DNA of 28,693 bases from Ruminococcaceae bacterium UBA6413 (GTDB lineage Bacteria; Bacillota; Clostridia; Oscillospirales; Ruminococcaceae), in assembly GCA_002437415.1 (NCBI GenBank), contig DJPL01000032.1, positions 1 through 28,693 of the forward strand, written 5' to 3'. Both the position numbers and the translations under genes were made by a program. A model generated the notes under the pieces. It saw nothing but the letters and a program-made list of their open reading frames with translations. It did not search any database and had not been told where the DNA came from. Positions 7,867-16,803 of the stretch are shown here, piece after piece. Numbering within the stretch: the stretch's first letter is position 1; every line of letters starts with the position of its first letter.

Positions 7867-7929
7867 TAAACAGTATGCAATAACGCTAAGAACTATATGC
7901 GTCAAAAACGCAAAAACAGAGGATAAACA

Positions 7930-8961
7930 ATGCTTAAATCGGATTTTTATTATGATTTGCCACAGGAGCTTATAGCACAGACTCCGCTTGAACCGCGTGA
8001 CAGCTCAAGACTTATGAAAATTGACCGCAGAAGCGGTGAAATAACACATGACCGCTTTTATAATATATGCGACTATCTTGAAAAGGGTGACTTGCTCGTT
8101 TTAAACGACTCCAAGGTTTTCCCCGCAAGGCTTTACGGAATAAAGCAGGAAACAGGTGCGGCAGTGCAGTTTCTGCTTTTACATCAGATTTCTCACAATC
8201 GTTGGGAGGTCATGGTGAAACCCGGCAAAAGGCTTAAGATCGGCACTAAGGTCGACTTTTCAGGAATACTCACAGCCGAGATAGTAGACTATGCGGAGGG
8301 CGGCGACAGAATAGCCGAGTTCACATATGACGGTGACAGCATTTTTGAAGTGCTTGACCGCATAGGTCAGATGCCGCTCCCGCCTTATATTACCGAAAAG
8401 CTAAAGGATAAGGACAGATATAACACTATCTATTCTCATGAGTTAGGCTCGGCCGCCGCACCGACAGCAGGACTTCATTTCACGGAAAACGTGTTCACAA
8501 AGCTTCGCGAAAAAGGCGTTGATACAGCGTTTGTAACTCTTCATGTCGGACTGGGTACATTCCGCCCTGTAAAAGAGGATAATATACTTGACCATAAAAT
8601 GCACGTTGAGCATTACTCAATACCGCAGGAAACCGCCGATAAGATAAAGGCTTGCAGAGAGCGCGGAGGACGCGTTATTTCAGTCGGCACTACAAGCTGC
8701 CGTACACTCGAATCCGCAGCGTCGCTTGACCCTAACGGCGAGATAAAAGCCTGCTCGCATGATACAGGAATATTCATCTATCCCGGATATGAGTTTAAAG
8801 CAATAGACGGACTGATAACGAATTTCCACCTTCCCGAGAGCACACTTATTATGCTTGTCAGCGCATTCTTAGGCAGAGAAAAGACGCTCAACGCCTATAA
8901 TGTCGCTATTCAGGAGAAATACCGTTTCTTCAGCTTCGGCGACAGTATGATAATAATATGA
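7930..8961 (+). CDS. queA: tRNA preQ1(34) S-adenosylmethionine ribosyltransferase-isomerase QueA
   Basis: QueA transfers and rearranges the ribosyl part of S-adenosylmethionine onto preQ1 at the wobble position of tRNAs, giving epoxyqueuosine. The 343-residue length is typical. Conserved stretches are LNDSKVFPARL (58-68), the AAPTAGLHFT segment (176-185), LHVGLGTFRP (204-213), TNFHLPESTL (297-306) and the FSFGD ending. AGAGGA precedes the ATG at a good distance. tgt, which inserts preQ1 itself, follows after one intervening gene. The stop lies inside an 11-bp tandem duplication (see 8947). Confidence 0.97.
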   Translation: MLKSDFYYDLPQELIAQTPLEPRDSSRLMKIDRRSGEITHDRFYNICDYLEKGDLLVLNDSKVFPARLYGIKQETGAAVQFLLLHQISHNRWEVMVKPGKRLKIGTKVDFSGILTAEIVDYAEGGDRIAEFTYDGDSIFEVLDRIGQMPLPPYITEKLKDKDRYNTIYSHELGSAAAPTAGLHFTENVFTKLREKGVDTAFVTLHVGLGTFRPVKEDNILDHKMHVEHYSIPQETADKIKACRERGGRVISVGTTSCRTLESAASLDPNGEIKACSHDTGIFIYPGYEFKAIDGLITNFHLPESTLIMLVSAFLGREKTLNAYNVAIQEKYRFFSFGDSMIII

Positions 8962-8968
8962 TAATAAT
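8947..8968 (+). repeat. 11-bp tandem duplication at the queA stop
   Basis: Two exact copies of ATGATAATAAT (8947-8957 and 8958-8968) are followed by ATGATG. The first copy encodes the last residues of queA and runs into its TGA at 8959-8961. The phosphoesterase ATG begins immediately after the second copy. Confidence 0.95.
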
Positions 8969-10081
8969 ATGATGCTTAGCATAAGAAAAATCAAACTGCC
9001 CGAAAAATGCAGAATAATTTGTGTAAGTGATATCCATGCGCATTGTGACGAATTCAGAGAATTGCTTTGTAAATGCGGATACGATAAAGAAAACGACTAT
9101 CTGTTCATTCTCGGAGATATTCTTGAAAAGGGCAGGCAGAACATAGAAACGTTGCGCTTTGTATATGAATTGTCACTTGATCCTAAGTGTGTTTGTATCA
9201 AAGGCAATAACGATACAATGGTATCGCGTATGGCGTTTGACGATGAAAAGGAAAAGTTCCTTGAAAGGCTCAGATACCGTCCTGTGAATGCTTATACGCA
9301 AATGGCAGAGAGCATCGATATTACCGACTTCACGGCAGATTTCGATAGCAAGCGCAATACCGTAAGCGAGAAATTTGCCAAGGAACTGTCATTTATTTCA
9401 CAGCTTCCGCACGCTATAGAAACCGAAAAGCACGTTTTTGTCCATGCAGGTGTTGAAAACCGCCCCGACTGGGAAAACAGCACCGAGCAATTTGTTTTGT
9501 GTGCACCGTGGTGGATAAGAAGCAGTCACGCTCTTGATAAATATGTAGTTGTTGGTCATTTTCCGACTTACAATTTTGCGAGAAGCAATAACACAAATTT
9601 GCCTATAATCGACCACGATAAAAAGATCATCGATATTGACGGCGGTTGTTCGGTAAAATCGGCTGGTCAGCTGAACGCCTTTATCATAAACAAGAACGGC
9701 GAAAGCTACAGCTATGACAATGTTTTTGTGCCGTCAGAGCCGTGTGAAAAATATACGGTTATCAAGGATTATTCAACTCCAAATCGGTATTCTTACCTTG
9801 ATTACGAAAAGAGCGATCTTGAAATACTCGACAAAACCGACGGACTTGTATCGGTGTGTGATAAGCACAGCGGCAAGAGCGGACTTATTCTTGAGCGTTT
9901 TATTGACAAATGGGGCGACGGTCATTATCACGGCTGGTCAAATCTTGATGCATTTTTGTCCGTTAATAAAGGCGAAACATTCTACGCTTATTATAAGAAT
10001 GAAAAATACTGTTACGGCATAGCAAAAAGCGGTGATGTCGGAATGATACCGCTTGACTGCGTTGCCGGATACCGGATATAA
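8969..10081 (+). CDS. Calcineurin-like metallophosphoesterase with extra C-terminal domain
   Basis: The 370-residue protein has an N-terminal metallophosphoesterase domain (about 13-200). Metal-site motifs appear in order: DIH (21-23), GDILEKG (49-55), GNND (79-82), His159 in FVHAG, and GHFPT (196-200). This is the PPP/ApaH-like subgroup that includes bacterial serine/threonine phosphatases and Ap4A hydrolases. Residues 255-370 form an additional region that ends in a strand-rich segment (about 333-368, KGETFYAYYKN then GDVGMIPLDCV). That segment resembles bacterial SH3-like folds, though this is only an impression from the sequence. No ribosome binding site is visible before the ATG pair at 8969/8972, so it probably depends on ribosomes ending queA. 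It sits between queA and tgt, but a role in queuosine metabolism is only suggested by position. The true substrate is unknown. Confidence 0.85.
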   Translation: MMLSIRKIKLPEKCRIICVSDIHAHCDEFRELLCKCGYDKENDYLFILGDILEKGRQNIETLRFVYELSLDPKCVCIKGNNDTMVSRMAFDDEKEKFLERLRYRPVNAYTQMAESIDITDFTADFDSKRNTVSEKFAKELSFISQLPHAIETEKHVFVHAGVENRPDWENSTEQFVLCAPWWIRSSHALDKYVVVGHFPTYNFARSNNTNLPIIDHDKKIIDIDGGCSVKSAGQLNAFIINKNGESYSYDNVFVPSEPCEKYTVIKDYSTPNRYSYLDYEKSDLEILDKTDGLVSVCDKHSGKSGLILERFIDKWGDGHYHGWSNLDAFLSVNKGETFYAYYKNEKYCYGIAKSGDVGMIPLDCVAGYRI

Positions 10082-10089
10082 GGAGAAAT

Positions 10090-11223
10090 ATGTTTAAAGT
10101 ATTAAAAACAGACGGAGCGGCAAGACGAGGAGAGTTTCACACACCTCACGGAGTGATACAGTCGCCGTTCTTTATGAATGTCGGCACTTCGGCGGCAATC
10201 AAGGGCGGTATATCATCGCTCGACCTCAAAGACCTCAAGTGTCAGGTGGAGCTTTGCAACACCTATCACCTTCATGTGCGCCCGGGTGACGATGTTATAT
10301 ACAAGATGGGCGGACTTCATAAGTTTATGAACTGGGACAGACCTATCCTCACCGACAGCGGCGGATTTCAGGTGTTCTCGCTTGCAAAGCTCAGAAAGAT
10401 AAAGGAAGAGGGAGTATATTTCAACTCCCACGTTGACGGCAGACGTATTTTTATGGGGCCTGAAGAAAGTATGAGGATACAGTCGCACTTAGCTTCAACG
10501 ATAGCTATGGCGTTTGATGAGTGTATCGAAAATCCCTCGCCGTATGATTATGTCAAGAAGTCAGTCGACAGGACTACAAGATGGTTACAGCGTTGCATAG
10601 ACGAAATGGCAAGGCTTAACTCCCTGCCCGAAACGATAAACAGACAACAAATGCTGTTTGCCATAAATCAGGGCGGAACTTATGACGATATAAGAGCCGA
10701 GCATATGAAAACCATCGCCAATATGAACGTTGACGGTATAGCTATCGGCGGACTTGCCGTAGGAGAACCCACCGATGTAATGTACAGGATAATCGAAACC
10801 GTTATCCCTCACGCACCTACAGATAAACCCAGATATTTAATGGGTGTCGGCACTCCGTCAAACATAATCGAAGCCGTATACAGAGGCGTTGATATGTTCG
10901 ACTGCGTTATGCCGAGCAGAAACGCACGTCACGCAACAGTGTTCACATGGAACGGTATCACCCACGTTACAAATCAGTGCTTTGAAACCGATTCGTTGCC
11001 GATCGACCCCGAGTGCGATTGTCCCACCTGCCGTAACTTCTCAAGAGCGTATATAAGACATCTTTTCAAGTCGGGAGAAATGCTCGGCGGAAGACTTGCG
11101 GTACAGCATAATCTGTACTTCTACAATACGCTTATGGAAAAGATAAGAGCGGCAATTGAAGAGGGAACGTTTGAAGAATTCAGAAACCATTATTCGCCGC
11201 TTCTGGCATCGAAACTCGTCTGA
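10090..11223 (+). CDS. tgt: tRNA-guanine(34) transglycosylase Tgt
   Basis: Tgt exchanges guanine for preQ1 at position 34 of tRNAs for Asp, Asn, His and Tyr. The 377-residue protein carries DSGGFQ (89-94, substrate-recognition Asp89). Asp271 in MFDCVMPSRNARHA corresponds to the nucleophile of the family. The zinc site is CDCPTC (Cys309, 311, 314) with His340. An AAGGAG site lies just before the ATG. It is 8 bases downstream of the phosphoesterase stop, so the three genes appear to form one operon from the promoter at 7838. The yajC-secDF genes that often follow tgt are absent here. Confidence 0.97.
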   Translation: MFKVLKTDGAARRGEFHTPHGVIQSPFFMNVGTSAAIKGGISSLDLKDLKCQVELCNTYHLHVRPGDDVIYKMGGLHKFMNWDRPILTDSGGFQVFSLAKLRKIKEEGVYFNSHVDGRRIFMGPEESMRIQSHLASTIAMAFDECIENPSPYDYVKKSVDRTTRWLQRCIDEMARLNSLPETINRQQMLFAINQGGTYDDIRAEHMKTIANMNVDGIAIGGLAVGEPTDVMYRIIETVIPHAPTDKPRYLMGVGTPSNIIEAVYRGVDMFDCVMPSRNARHATVFTWNGITHVTNQCFETDSLPIDPECDCPTCRNFSRAYIRHLFKSGEMLGGRLAVQHNLYFYNTLMEKIRAAIEEGTFEEFRNHYSPLLASKLV

Positions 11224-11228
11224 TTTTC

Positions 11229-11257
11229 TTAAAATTATCACATAAGGGTGATATAAT
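11229..11257 (+). promoter_or_regulatory. Promoter of the remA-gmk-priA run
   Basis: A consensus TATAAT at 11252-11257 is preceded by TG (extended -10), with a weak TTAAAA at 11229-11234 as the -35 at 17 bases. It falls just after the tgt stop and about 38 bases before remA. No clear terminator separates it from tgt. Confidence 0.65.
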
Positions 11258-11289
11258 AACAAATTAAATAAAAGTGCAAAGGAGAGCTT

Positions 11290-11547
11290 ATGAAGCTGAT
11301 AAATATAGGATACGGCAATACCGTAAATTCCGACAGGGTGATAGCGGCGGTAAGTGCCGATGCCGCACCCGTAAAGCGCATCATATCGGCGGCAAAGGAT
11401 AACAATACCGCTATAGACGCTACCTGCGGCAAAAAGACCAAGACCGTTATAATCACCGACAGTAATCATGTTGTCCTGTCTGCACTGGATATATCACATT
11501 TTACAGGTATTACTACCGATAAAGAGGGAGAGAACGAAAATGAATAA
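11290..11547 (+). CDS. remA: RemA-family DNA-binding regulator (DUF370)
   Basis: This 85-residue protein matches the RemA/DUF370 family from its first residues (KLINIGYGN), through APVKRIISAAKD (30-41) and IDATCGKKTKTVIITDS (44-60), to the HVVLSA segment. In Bacillus subtilis RemA activates matrix and osmoprotection genes by binding repeated sites upstream of promoters and forms ring-like oligomers. The role in this organism is unknown. Its place directly upstream of gmk is conserved in Firmicutes. GGAGAG precedes the ATG by a few bases. The stop overlaps the gmk start by 8 bases. Confidence 0.93.
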   Translation: MKLINIGYGNTVNSDRVIAAVSADAAPVKRIISAAKDNNTAIDATCGKKTKTVIITDSNHVVLSALDISHFTGITTDKEGENENE

Positions 11548-12145
11548 AGGACTGCCTATAGTTATTTCCGCACCGTCCGGTTGCGGAAAGGATACGATAC
11601 TTGAACAGCTGTATAAGAAGAATACAAATCTTACTCAGTCTGTGTCCGCTACCACAAGAGCAATGCGCGAAGGTGAGATCGACGGTGTAAGCTATCATTT
11701 CACTACCGTAGAAGCATTTGAAAAGATGATAGCAAACGGCGAAGTGCTTGAATATACGCAGTACTGCGGCAATTATTACGGCACACCTAAAAAAGCCGTA
11801 ACGGATATGCTTGAGCAGGGCAAGGACGTAATACTTAAAATAGAAGTCGAGGGCGCTATGAATATTAAAAAGATATTCCCCGAGTGCGTACTTATCTTCA
11901 TACTCCCGCCCTCGATGAGCGAGCTTGACAGAAGACTGAGAAAAAGAGGCACAGAAACCGAAGAAACAATTGCCGCAAGGATAGCTCAGGCAAGAAATGA
12001 GCTTCAGTTTGCAGATAAGTTTGATTACCTCGTTGTAAACGGTGCGCTTGAAAAGGCTGTAGATGATGTCAATGCCGTTATCCTTGCAGAAAAAATGAGC
12101 ACAAAGCGCTCTCTTGCGCTCCTTGAAGAAATAAAGAAGTCGTAA
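11540..12145 (+). CDS. gmk: Guanylate kinase
   Basis: Guanylate kinase phosphorylates GMP to GDP. The 201-residue form starting at the ATG at 11540 is the normal length and begins MNKGLPIVISAPSGCGKDT, with the P-loop at about residues 10-17. GMP-binding residues appear in SATTRAMREGEIDGVSYHF (37-55), and EVEGA (about 93-97) stands where many homologues have DVQGA. A longer reading frame from 11468 overlaps most of remA and is unlikely; GGGAGAG precedes the chosen start. The ATG overlaps the remA stop by 8 bases. The gmk stop shares one base with the priA ATG (TAATG), so translation is likely coupled through all three genes. Confidence 0.96.
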   Translation: MNKGLPIVISAPSGCGKDTILEQLYKKNTNLTQSVSATTRAMREGEIDGVSYHFTTVEAFEKMIANGEVLEYTQYCGNYYGTPKKAVTDMLEQGKDVILKIEVEGAMNIKKIFPECVLIFILPPSMSELDRRLRKRGTETEETIAARIAQARNELQFADKFDYLVVNGALEKAVDDVNAVILAEKMSTKRSLALLEEIKKS

Positions 12146-14619
12146 TGAGTGACAGTCCTGATAGAGCTATAGTATCGGTAGTTGTCGATAAGGCACTGTA
12201 CAGCTTTGACAATGAGTTTGACTATTACCTGCCGCAGGGCGTGACCGCTGAGATCGGTCAGCGTGTAATAGTTGCGTTCGGCAAAGGCGGCAAAAAGCGT
12301 GTCGGACTGGTGACAGCCTTTAAGCAAAGTGCAGATTACGGCAGACTTAAAGAGGTATACTGCGTTATAAATGACGGAGTTATCCTCGGTGAAGAAGCAC
12401 TGCACCTTATGCGCTGGCTTAAGGACAACACCTTCTGCACTTATTTTGACGCAGTAAAGACTATCCTTCCCGGAGGTATGGCACTGAACGTATCGCAGAG
12501 ATACACTTTAAGCGATGAGTTTAAAAAAGCTCCCGACAGCTTTTCTCTTGAGCCCGCCGAGCAGGCGGTATCCGCAATGCTCCTCGGCTGTAAAAGCGAC
12601 CGAGAGCTTAACGATATGATAGATTACGGCTTTGACGAACAGCAGAAGAAGCTTGTAAAACAGCTTTGCGAAAAGTCGGTTCTGGCTTCTCTTGATATAA
12701 TAAAGCAGAGAATAGGCAGTGAAACCGAGAAGAACGTCAGGCTGACAGAAAGCTTTATAAGCGGTGAATATTCCGACAAAGGAGGAAAACCCCTTACCGC
12801 AAAGCAGAAAAAGGTAGCCGATTTTCTTGCCGATGCAGTTTCGGCTTCTGTCAAAGAAGTATGCTACAGCTGTGTCGTTACAAATGCCGTTATCAACAAT
12901 ATGGAAAAAAACGGCATAGTCGAATGCTTTGATAATGAAATTTCCCGCTCGCTTACAGCAGGTGCTAAGGCTGTAAAGAGCATTGACGATATAACACTGT
13001 CGGACGAGCAATCCTCAGTATACCGTGGTATGAGCCAGCTTATGGACAGCGGCAAACCACAGTGCGCATTGCTGAAAGGCGTTACCGGAAGCGGCAAGAC
13101 CACCGTGTTCTTAAAGCTCATTGATAAGGCGGTAAAACAGGGCAAGACAGCGCTTATGCTCGTCCCCGAAATATCGCTCACCCCGCAGATGGTGAGGAAC
13201 TTCACAGATCTGTTCGGAAGCAGTGTTGCGGTGATCCACAGCAACCTGTCACTCGGTCAGCGAACCGATGAGTACAAGCGCATTGAAAAGGGTGAAGCAA
13301 GGATAGTAGTCGGCACGCGGAGTGCGGTGTTTGCACCGCTTGACAACATCGGCATAATCGTTATTGACGAGGAAGGCGAGCACAGCTACAAGTCCGAAAA
13401 ATCCCCGCGCTACCAGGCAAGGAGCATAGCAAAGCAGAGATGCTTTTACCATAACGCAACGCTCCTTTTAGCGTCGGCGACCCCCAGCCTTGAAAGTGCA
13501 TACTTTGCGTTGATCGGCAGATACAAGCTGTTCGAGATGAAAAAGCGCTACAGCCAGCCGGTACTCCCCGATGTGTACCTTGTCGATATGAAGGTCGAGG
13601 TCGAAACGGGCAACCGCTCAAACTTCAGCAGAGCGCTTGCAGATGAGATAAGAAACAATCTCCAAAGGGGTGAGCAGACAATTCTTCTGCTTAACCGCAG
13701 AGGCTACAACACCTATATGAACTGCATCAAGTGCGGTGAAGTGTATAAGTGTCCCAATTGCAATATCCCGCTTACCTATCACAAGGTCAACAACTGTATG
13801 ATATGCCACTACTGCGGCTATACCGAAGAGTTCACAGGCAGGTGCAAGTCCTGCGGCTCTAAGTTCATCTACAGCTCGGGAACGGGCACACAGCGTATAG
13901 AAGATGAAATATCAACGCTGTTTCCGTCCGCAAGAGTTCTCAGAATGGACGCAGATACTACAATAAGCAAATTCTCCTACGAGAAGAATTTTGACAAGTT
14001 CAAAAACGGCGAATACGACATTATGGTCGGTACTCAGATGATAGCCAAAGGGCTTGACTTTGAGAATGTGACGCTTGTCGGTGTTCTGATGATAGATAAA
14101 TCGCTGTACGCGGGGGATTACCTCGGGTATGAAAAGACATTTTCGCTTATAACTCAGGTGGTCGGAAGATGTGGCAGAGGCTCAAAAAAAGGAAGAGCAT
14201 ATTTGCAGACATTCTCCCCCGAGCATTACGTTCTCAATCTAGCGGCAGACCAGAATTATGACGAGTTTTTCAGGCAGGAATGCGAGATAAGAAAAGCGCT
14301 CCTTTTCCCGCCGTATTGCGATATATGCGAGATAGGTCTTTCGGCAACGGAAGAGCATATCTGCAAAAAGGGCGCAGACAGCTTTGTAAAGCTGTTTATG
14401 AAAAACCTTGAGGGTCACGGTATCCCGATAAGAGTGCTCGGACCGTCAGCCTGTTCTGTTGCAAAGGTAAACGGCAAGTTCCGCTACAGGATCATCATAA
14501 AATGCAAGAACAATAAAGAGTTCAGGTCGGTAATGCAGGCAACCCTGCTTGACGCATACAAGTCACCGGCTCTTGATAAAGTAAGCTTCTTCGCCGATAT
14601 GAACGGCGAGATCATATAA
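12145..14619 (+). CDS. priA: Primosomal replication-restart helicase PriA
   Basis: PriA recognises stalled or repaired forks and helps reload the replicative helicase. The 824-residue protein has an N-terminal DNA-binding region (about 1-280). A superfamily 2 helicase core follows, with Walker A GVTGSGKTT (312-320), a Walker B box DEEGEHSYK (408-416) and SATPS (444-448). Eight paired zinc cysteines lie between about 527 and 570 (CIKC, CPNC, CHYC, CKSC), as in the family. The Walker B box reads DEEG where the Bacillus and E. coli proteins have DEEH. In Bacillus rpoZ and coaBC lie between gmk and priA; here priA follows gmk directly with a 1-base overlap. Confidence 0.97.
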   Translation: MSDSPDRAIVSVVVDKALYSFDNEFDYYLPQGVTAEIGQRVIVAFGKGGKKRVGLVTAFKQSADYGRLKEVYCVINDGVILGEEALHLMRWLKDNTFCTYFDAVKTILPGGMALNVSQRYTLSDEFKKAPDSFSLEPAEQAVSAMLLGCKSDRELNDMIDYGFDEQQKKLVKQLCEKSVLASLDIIKQRIGSETEKNVRLTESFISGEYSDKGGKPLTAKQKKVADFLADAVSASVKEVCYSCVVTNAVINNMEKNGIVECFDNEISRSLTAGAKAVKSIDDITLSDEQSSVYRGMSQLMDSGKPQCALLKGVTGSGKTTVFLKLIDKAVKQGKTALMLVPEISLTPQMVRNFTDLFGSSVAVIHSNLSLGQRTDEYKRIEKGEARIVVGTRSAVFAPLDNIGIIVIDEEGEHSYKSEKSPRYQARSIAKQRCFYHNATLLLASATPSLESAYFALIGRYKLFEMKKRYSQPVLPDVYLVDMKVEVETGNRSNFSRALADEIRNNLQRGEQTILLLNRRGYNTYMNCIKCGEVYKCPNCNIPLTYHKVNNCMICHYCGYTEEFTGRCKSCGSKFIYSSGTGTQRIEDEISTLFPSARVLRMDADTTISKFSYEKNFDKFKNGEYDIMVGTQMIAKGLDFENVTLVGVLMIDKSLYAGDYLGYEKTFSLITQVVGRCGRGSKKGRAYLQTFSPEHYVLNLAADQNYDEFFRQECEIRKALLFPPYCDICEIGLSATEEHICKKGADSFVKLFMKNLEGHGIPIRVLGPSACSVAKVNGKFRYRIIIKCKNNKEFRSVMQATLLDAYKSPALDKVSFFADMNGEII

Positions 14620-14635
14620 GGAAAGGATTTTTGAA

Positions 14636-15118
14636 ATGGCAAAGAGAATAATAGCTAAGGACGGCGACGAGTCGCTGAGAAAAAGATGCAAGGACGTTAC
14701 CGTCTTTGATGATAAGCTTTGGACGATGCTTGACGATATGTACGAAACTATGCAGGAGGCAAGCGGCGTAGGTCTTGCCGCACCGCAGATAAGCGTGCTG
14801 AGAAGAGTGGTAGTTATAGATGTCGGCGATGATCACGGCAGGATCGAGCTTATAAACCCTGTTATAACCTCTATGAAGGGCAAGCAGCACGAGCTTGAGG
14901 GTTGCCTTTCCGTACCCGGCTTATGGGGCTATGTTGAAAGACCCGCAAAGGTAAAGGTCAAGGCTCAGGACAGATACGGCAAGGAATTTGAGATAGAGGG
15001 TACTGAGCTTTTAGCTATTGCTTTGTGCCATGAAATAGATCACCTCAGCGGTATCCTGTTTACCGACAAGGCAGACGAACTGCTTACGTCCGAACAGCTT
15101 GAAGAGCGTAAAAAGTAA
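14636..15118 (+). CDS. def: Peptide deformylase
   Basis: Def removes the formyl group from the initiator methionine of new proteins. All three motifs are present: GVGLAAPQ (44-51), EGCLSVPG (88-95) with metal ligand Cys90, and HEIDH (132-136) with the two His ligands and catalytic Glu133. The 160-residue length is typical. An AAGGAAAGG site lies upstream of the ATG. It is directly followed by fmt, the enzyme that adds the formyl group, the classical arrangement. Transcribed within the priA-def-fmt run. Confidence 0.98.
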   Translation: MAKRIIAKDGDESLRKRCKDVTVFDDKLWTMLDDMYETMQEASGVGLAAPQISVLRRVVVIDVGDDHGRIELINPVITSMKGKQHELEGCLSVPGLWGYVERPAKVKVKAQDRYGKEFEIEGTELLAIALCHEIDHLSGILFTDKADELLTSEQLEERKK

Positions 15119-15130
15119 GGAGGGGATACT

Positions 15131-16066
15131 ATGAACATAGTATTTATGGGAACTCCCGATTTTGCGGTAGCCGCACTTGAGCAGCTGCAAAAGCACCATA
15201 ATATAAAAGCGGTGTTTACTCAGCCCGATAAGCCCAAAAACAGGGGCAAGAAAATGCAGGCACCTCCGGTAAAGGAATGTGCCGAAAAGTACGGACTTCC
15301 CGTGTATCAGCCGCTTTCACTCAGAAAGGGCGAGGACGCGGAAAAGTCGCTCGAACTGCTGAAAGAGCTTGACCCCGATTGTATCGTGGTTGCGGCTTAC
15401 GGTCAGATTTTGCCCGAGAGTATACTTAATCTGCCGAAATTCGGCTGTATAAATATACATGCATCACTTTTGCCGAAATATCGCGGTGCCGCACCTATCC
15501 AGAAGTGTATCATTGACGGTGAAACCGAGAGCGGTGTTACCACAATGATGATGGCAAAGGGTCTTGATACAGGCGATATGCTTATGAGCAGATCTGTCAA
15601 GATAACTCCCGATATGACCGCAGGTGAACTGCACGATAAGCTTGCCGCGATCGGCGGTGAGCTGATACTTGAAACGCTCAAAGCCTGCGAAAACGGCACA
15701 GTAAAGCCTGTCCCTCAGGACGACAGCTTATCTTGCTATGCAGGTATGATATCAAAAGAAATGTGCAGGATAGATTTCTCAAAAAGTGCAAAGCAAGTAA
15801 CCGACTTTATAAGAGGTATGTCGCCGTCGCCTTGTGCGTATACTTTTATAGGCGAGAAAAGACTTAAGGTATATTTTGCGGTAATGACCGATATATCATC
15901 GGACAAGCCGCACGGAACGCTGATAAATGAAAATGACCTTACAGTAGTTTGCGGTGACGGTAAATGCGTAAGATTTACCGAGGTACAGGGCGAGGGCGGT
16001 AAGCGTATGAATACCGCAAGCTTTGTCAACGGAAACAAACTGCAAAAGGGAATAAGACTGGAATGA
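15131..16066 (+). CDS. fmt: Methionyl-tRNA formyltransferase
   Basis: Fmt formylates the initiator Met-tRNA using 10-formyltetrahydrofolate. The 311-residue protein starts with the family pattern VFMGTPDFAV (4-13). It has the HASLLPKYRGAAPI block (110-123), with Asn108 and His110, and LDTGD (145-149), whose Asp146 completes the expected catalytic set. The C-terminal tRNA-binding domain covers about 205-311. An AAGGAGGGG site precedes the ATG, among the strongest in the window. The gap to def is 12 bases. Confidence 0.97.
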   Translation: MNIVFMGTPDFAVAALEQLQKHHNIKAVFTQPDKPKNRGKKMQAPPVKECAEKYGLPVYQPLSLRKGEDAEKSLELLKELDPDCIVVAAYGQILPESILNLPKFGCINIHASLLPKYRGAAPIQKCIIDGETESGVTTMMMAKGLDTGDMLMSRSVKITPDMTAGELHDKLAAIGGELILETLKACENGTVKPVPQDDSLSCYAGMISKEMCRIDFSKSAKQVTDFIRGMSPSPCAYTFIGEKRLKVYFAVMTDISSDKPHGTLINENDLTVVCGDGKCVRFTEVQGEGGKRMNTASFVNGNKLQKGIRLE

Positions 16067-16100
16067 CCGCCCTGTCCGAAAGACAGAAAGGAGAATTATT

Positions 16101-16790
16101 ATGCCTGAATATTTGCTGAATTATTATGTTATATATTTCCTGCTGATAGTTGCTTTTTTCTATTCGATATACACGTCGATAAACGTAAAGAGTACATTCA
16201 GAAAGTACAACAAAATGCCGAGCTCAAGAGGTATGTCTGCGGCAACCATAGCACGTCAGATCCTCGACAGCAACGGACTTTATAATGTACAGGTAACAAG
16301 AGTATCGGGTGAGCTTACCGACCACTACGACCCGAGGACAAATACGGTCGCGCTTTCTGCGCCGGTTTACGACAGTATTTCTGTAGGCGCTATCGGTGTT
16401 GCGGCTCATGAAGTGGGTCATGCGATCCAGTACGCCAAGAATTACACACCTATAAAGATAAGAATGGCTATATTGCCTGTAGCTCAGTTTGGTTCATCGG
16501 CATGGATACTGTTCTTTATACTCGGCATAGTGTTCAATATGTCACTGCTCAGAGGTATAGGTATTGGACTCTTTGCCGCAATTGTGCTGTTTCAGCTTGT
16601 AACGCTCCCTGTTGAATTCAATGCAAGCAGAAGAGCGCTTGCCACTATAAAGGATCAGGGCATACTGTTCGGTGCGGAATATACAGGCGCTAAGAAAACG
16701 CTTAAAGCCGCAGCCATGACATATGTTGCTTCGCTTGCAGTGGCTTTATTACAGCTTTTAAGACTTATAGCAAGCTCAAGAAGAAATTGA
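16101..16790 (+). CDS. Membrane neutral zinc metallopeptidase (Zn_peptidase_2/YugP family)
   Basis: The 229-residue protein has an N-terminal membrane helix (about 8-27). A soluble loop carries the zinc motif HEVGHA (103-108), and three further hydrophobic segments lie at about 120-146, 150-170 and 203-222. Glu172 in PVEFNAS is the likely third zinc ligand. This pattern matches the YugP-type zinc peptidase family, whose substrates are not established. It lies between fmt and rsmB, a frequent location in clostridia, with AAAGGAG before the ATG. Family assignment is firm, role unknown. Confidence 0.9.
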   Translation: MPEYLLNYYVIYFLLIVAFFYSIYTSINVKSTFRKYNKMPSSRGMSAATIARQILDSNGLYNVQVTRVSGELTDHYDPRTNTVALSAPVYDSISVGAIGVAAHEVGHAIQYAKNYTPIKIRMAILPVAQFGSSAWILFFILGIVFNMSLLRGIGIGLFAAIVLFQLVTLPVEFNASRRALATIKDQGILFGAEYTGAKKTLKAAAMTYVASLAVALLQLLRLIASSRRN

Positions 16791-16803
16791 TTTGGAGAGA
16801 TGA

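Noticed and set aside
7714..7905. Minus-strand frame of 63 codons upstream of asd
   Set aside because: It coincides with the asd promoter and the lysine riboswitch aptamer, whose base pairing explains the sequence.
11468..11539. N-terminal extension of guanylate kinase
   Set aside because: The extra 24 codons overlap remA and lack homology to the family; the ATG at 11540 has a ribosome site and gives the usual length.
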